This document shows positions 32,944 to 32,990 of a stretch of DNA of 32,990 nt, in pieces. Source of the DNA: an uncultured Bacilli bacterium. GTDB lineage: Bacteria; Bacillota_I; Bacilli_A; ML615J-28; CAG-698. The DNA lies in contig CANQVC010000016.1 in the NCBI GenBank assembly GCA_947627195.1, forward strand, positions 1 through 32,990. The letters are read 5' to 3'. Below the pieces are notes generated by a model. The model was given only the letters and a program-made list of their open reading frames with translations, did no database searches and had not been told where the DNA came from. The position numbers were made by a program, and so were the translations under genes. Every line of letters starts with the position of its first letter. Position 1 is the stretch's first letter.

Positions 32944-32990
32944 TAATTAAAATAATGTGGAATAATTATGTACTACGCGTCATTATAAAA

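Noticed and set aside
1-32990. CRISPR arrays, rRNA genes, integrase or transposase genes
   Set aside because: I found no regularly spaced repeats, no rRNA sequence and no recognisable complete recombinase in the window.

Overview
The window is very AT-rich throughout, and every gene I can support lies on the minus strand. TGA is used as a stop (for example at 5553-5555 and at the end of the S26-like gene at 22498), so the standard bacterial code applies. The base composition, the strong Shine-Dalgarno (SD) sequences and the gene families suggest a low-GC Firmicutes or Mollicutes-related gut bacterium. That placement is an inference; no marker here fixes it.

Region A (1-15,200) is the mobilisation and processing end of an integrative conjugative element or conjugative plasmid. 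In transcription order it encodes a sigma-region-4 protein, a small possible helix-turn-helix protein, and a giant polyvalent protein of about 2,790 residues (N6-adenine methyltransferase, SNF2-type helicase, three repeated modules, primase-polymerase-like tail). These are followed by a coupled 44-residue protein, an ArdC-type antirestriction protein with a zincin domain, a small replication-associated-like protein, a likely oriT with a textbook MOBP nick motif, a ribbon-helix-helix-like accessory protein, a MOBP/MobL-like relaxase and a VirD4 coupling protein. The relaxase's coding sequence runs upstream of its first ATG to an apparent ATT start. VirD4 breaks off at 151, next to sequence of different composition at the window edge, probably a nested insertion. 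No integrase and no other type IV secretion genes are in the window.

Region B (15,200-20,700) carries an ABC system (ATPase plus two FtsX/MacB-like permeases) in one operon with two related secreted proteins. A good promoter and a structured leader with mutually exclusive pairings (a terminator versus a long-range stem) precede it. This unit is a candidate undescribed secreted-protein system.

Region C (20,700-27,900) is a radical-SAM RiPP cluster: a 71-residue Cys-rich precursor, a SPASM radical SAM maturase, a PqqD-like recognition protein, a frameshifted HPr-kinase-like protein, an ABC exporter, an S26-like peptidase with Cys in place of the catalytic Ser, and a nucleotidyltransferase. It is bracketed by two copies of a ~207-bp direct repeat; the right copy ends exactly at the CCA end of tRNA-Gln(CUG). 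The precursor gene alone is flanked by a perfect 13-bp inverted repeat, with its promoter outside it.

Region D (27,900-32,990) looks like ordinary chromosome: tRNA-Gln, rimO, a fused ABC ATPase-permease with a translationally overlapping MarR regulator and three operator-like repeats, and a small hypothetical gene.
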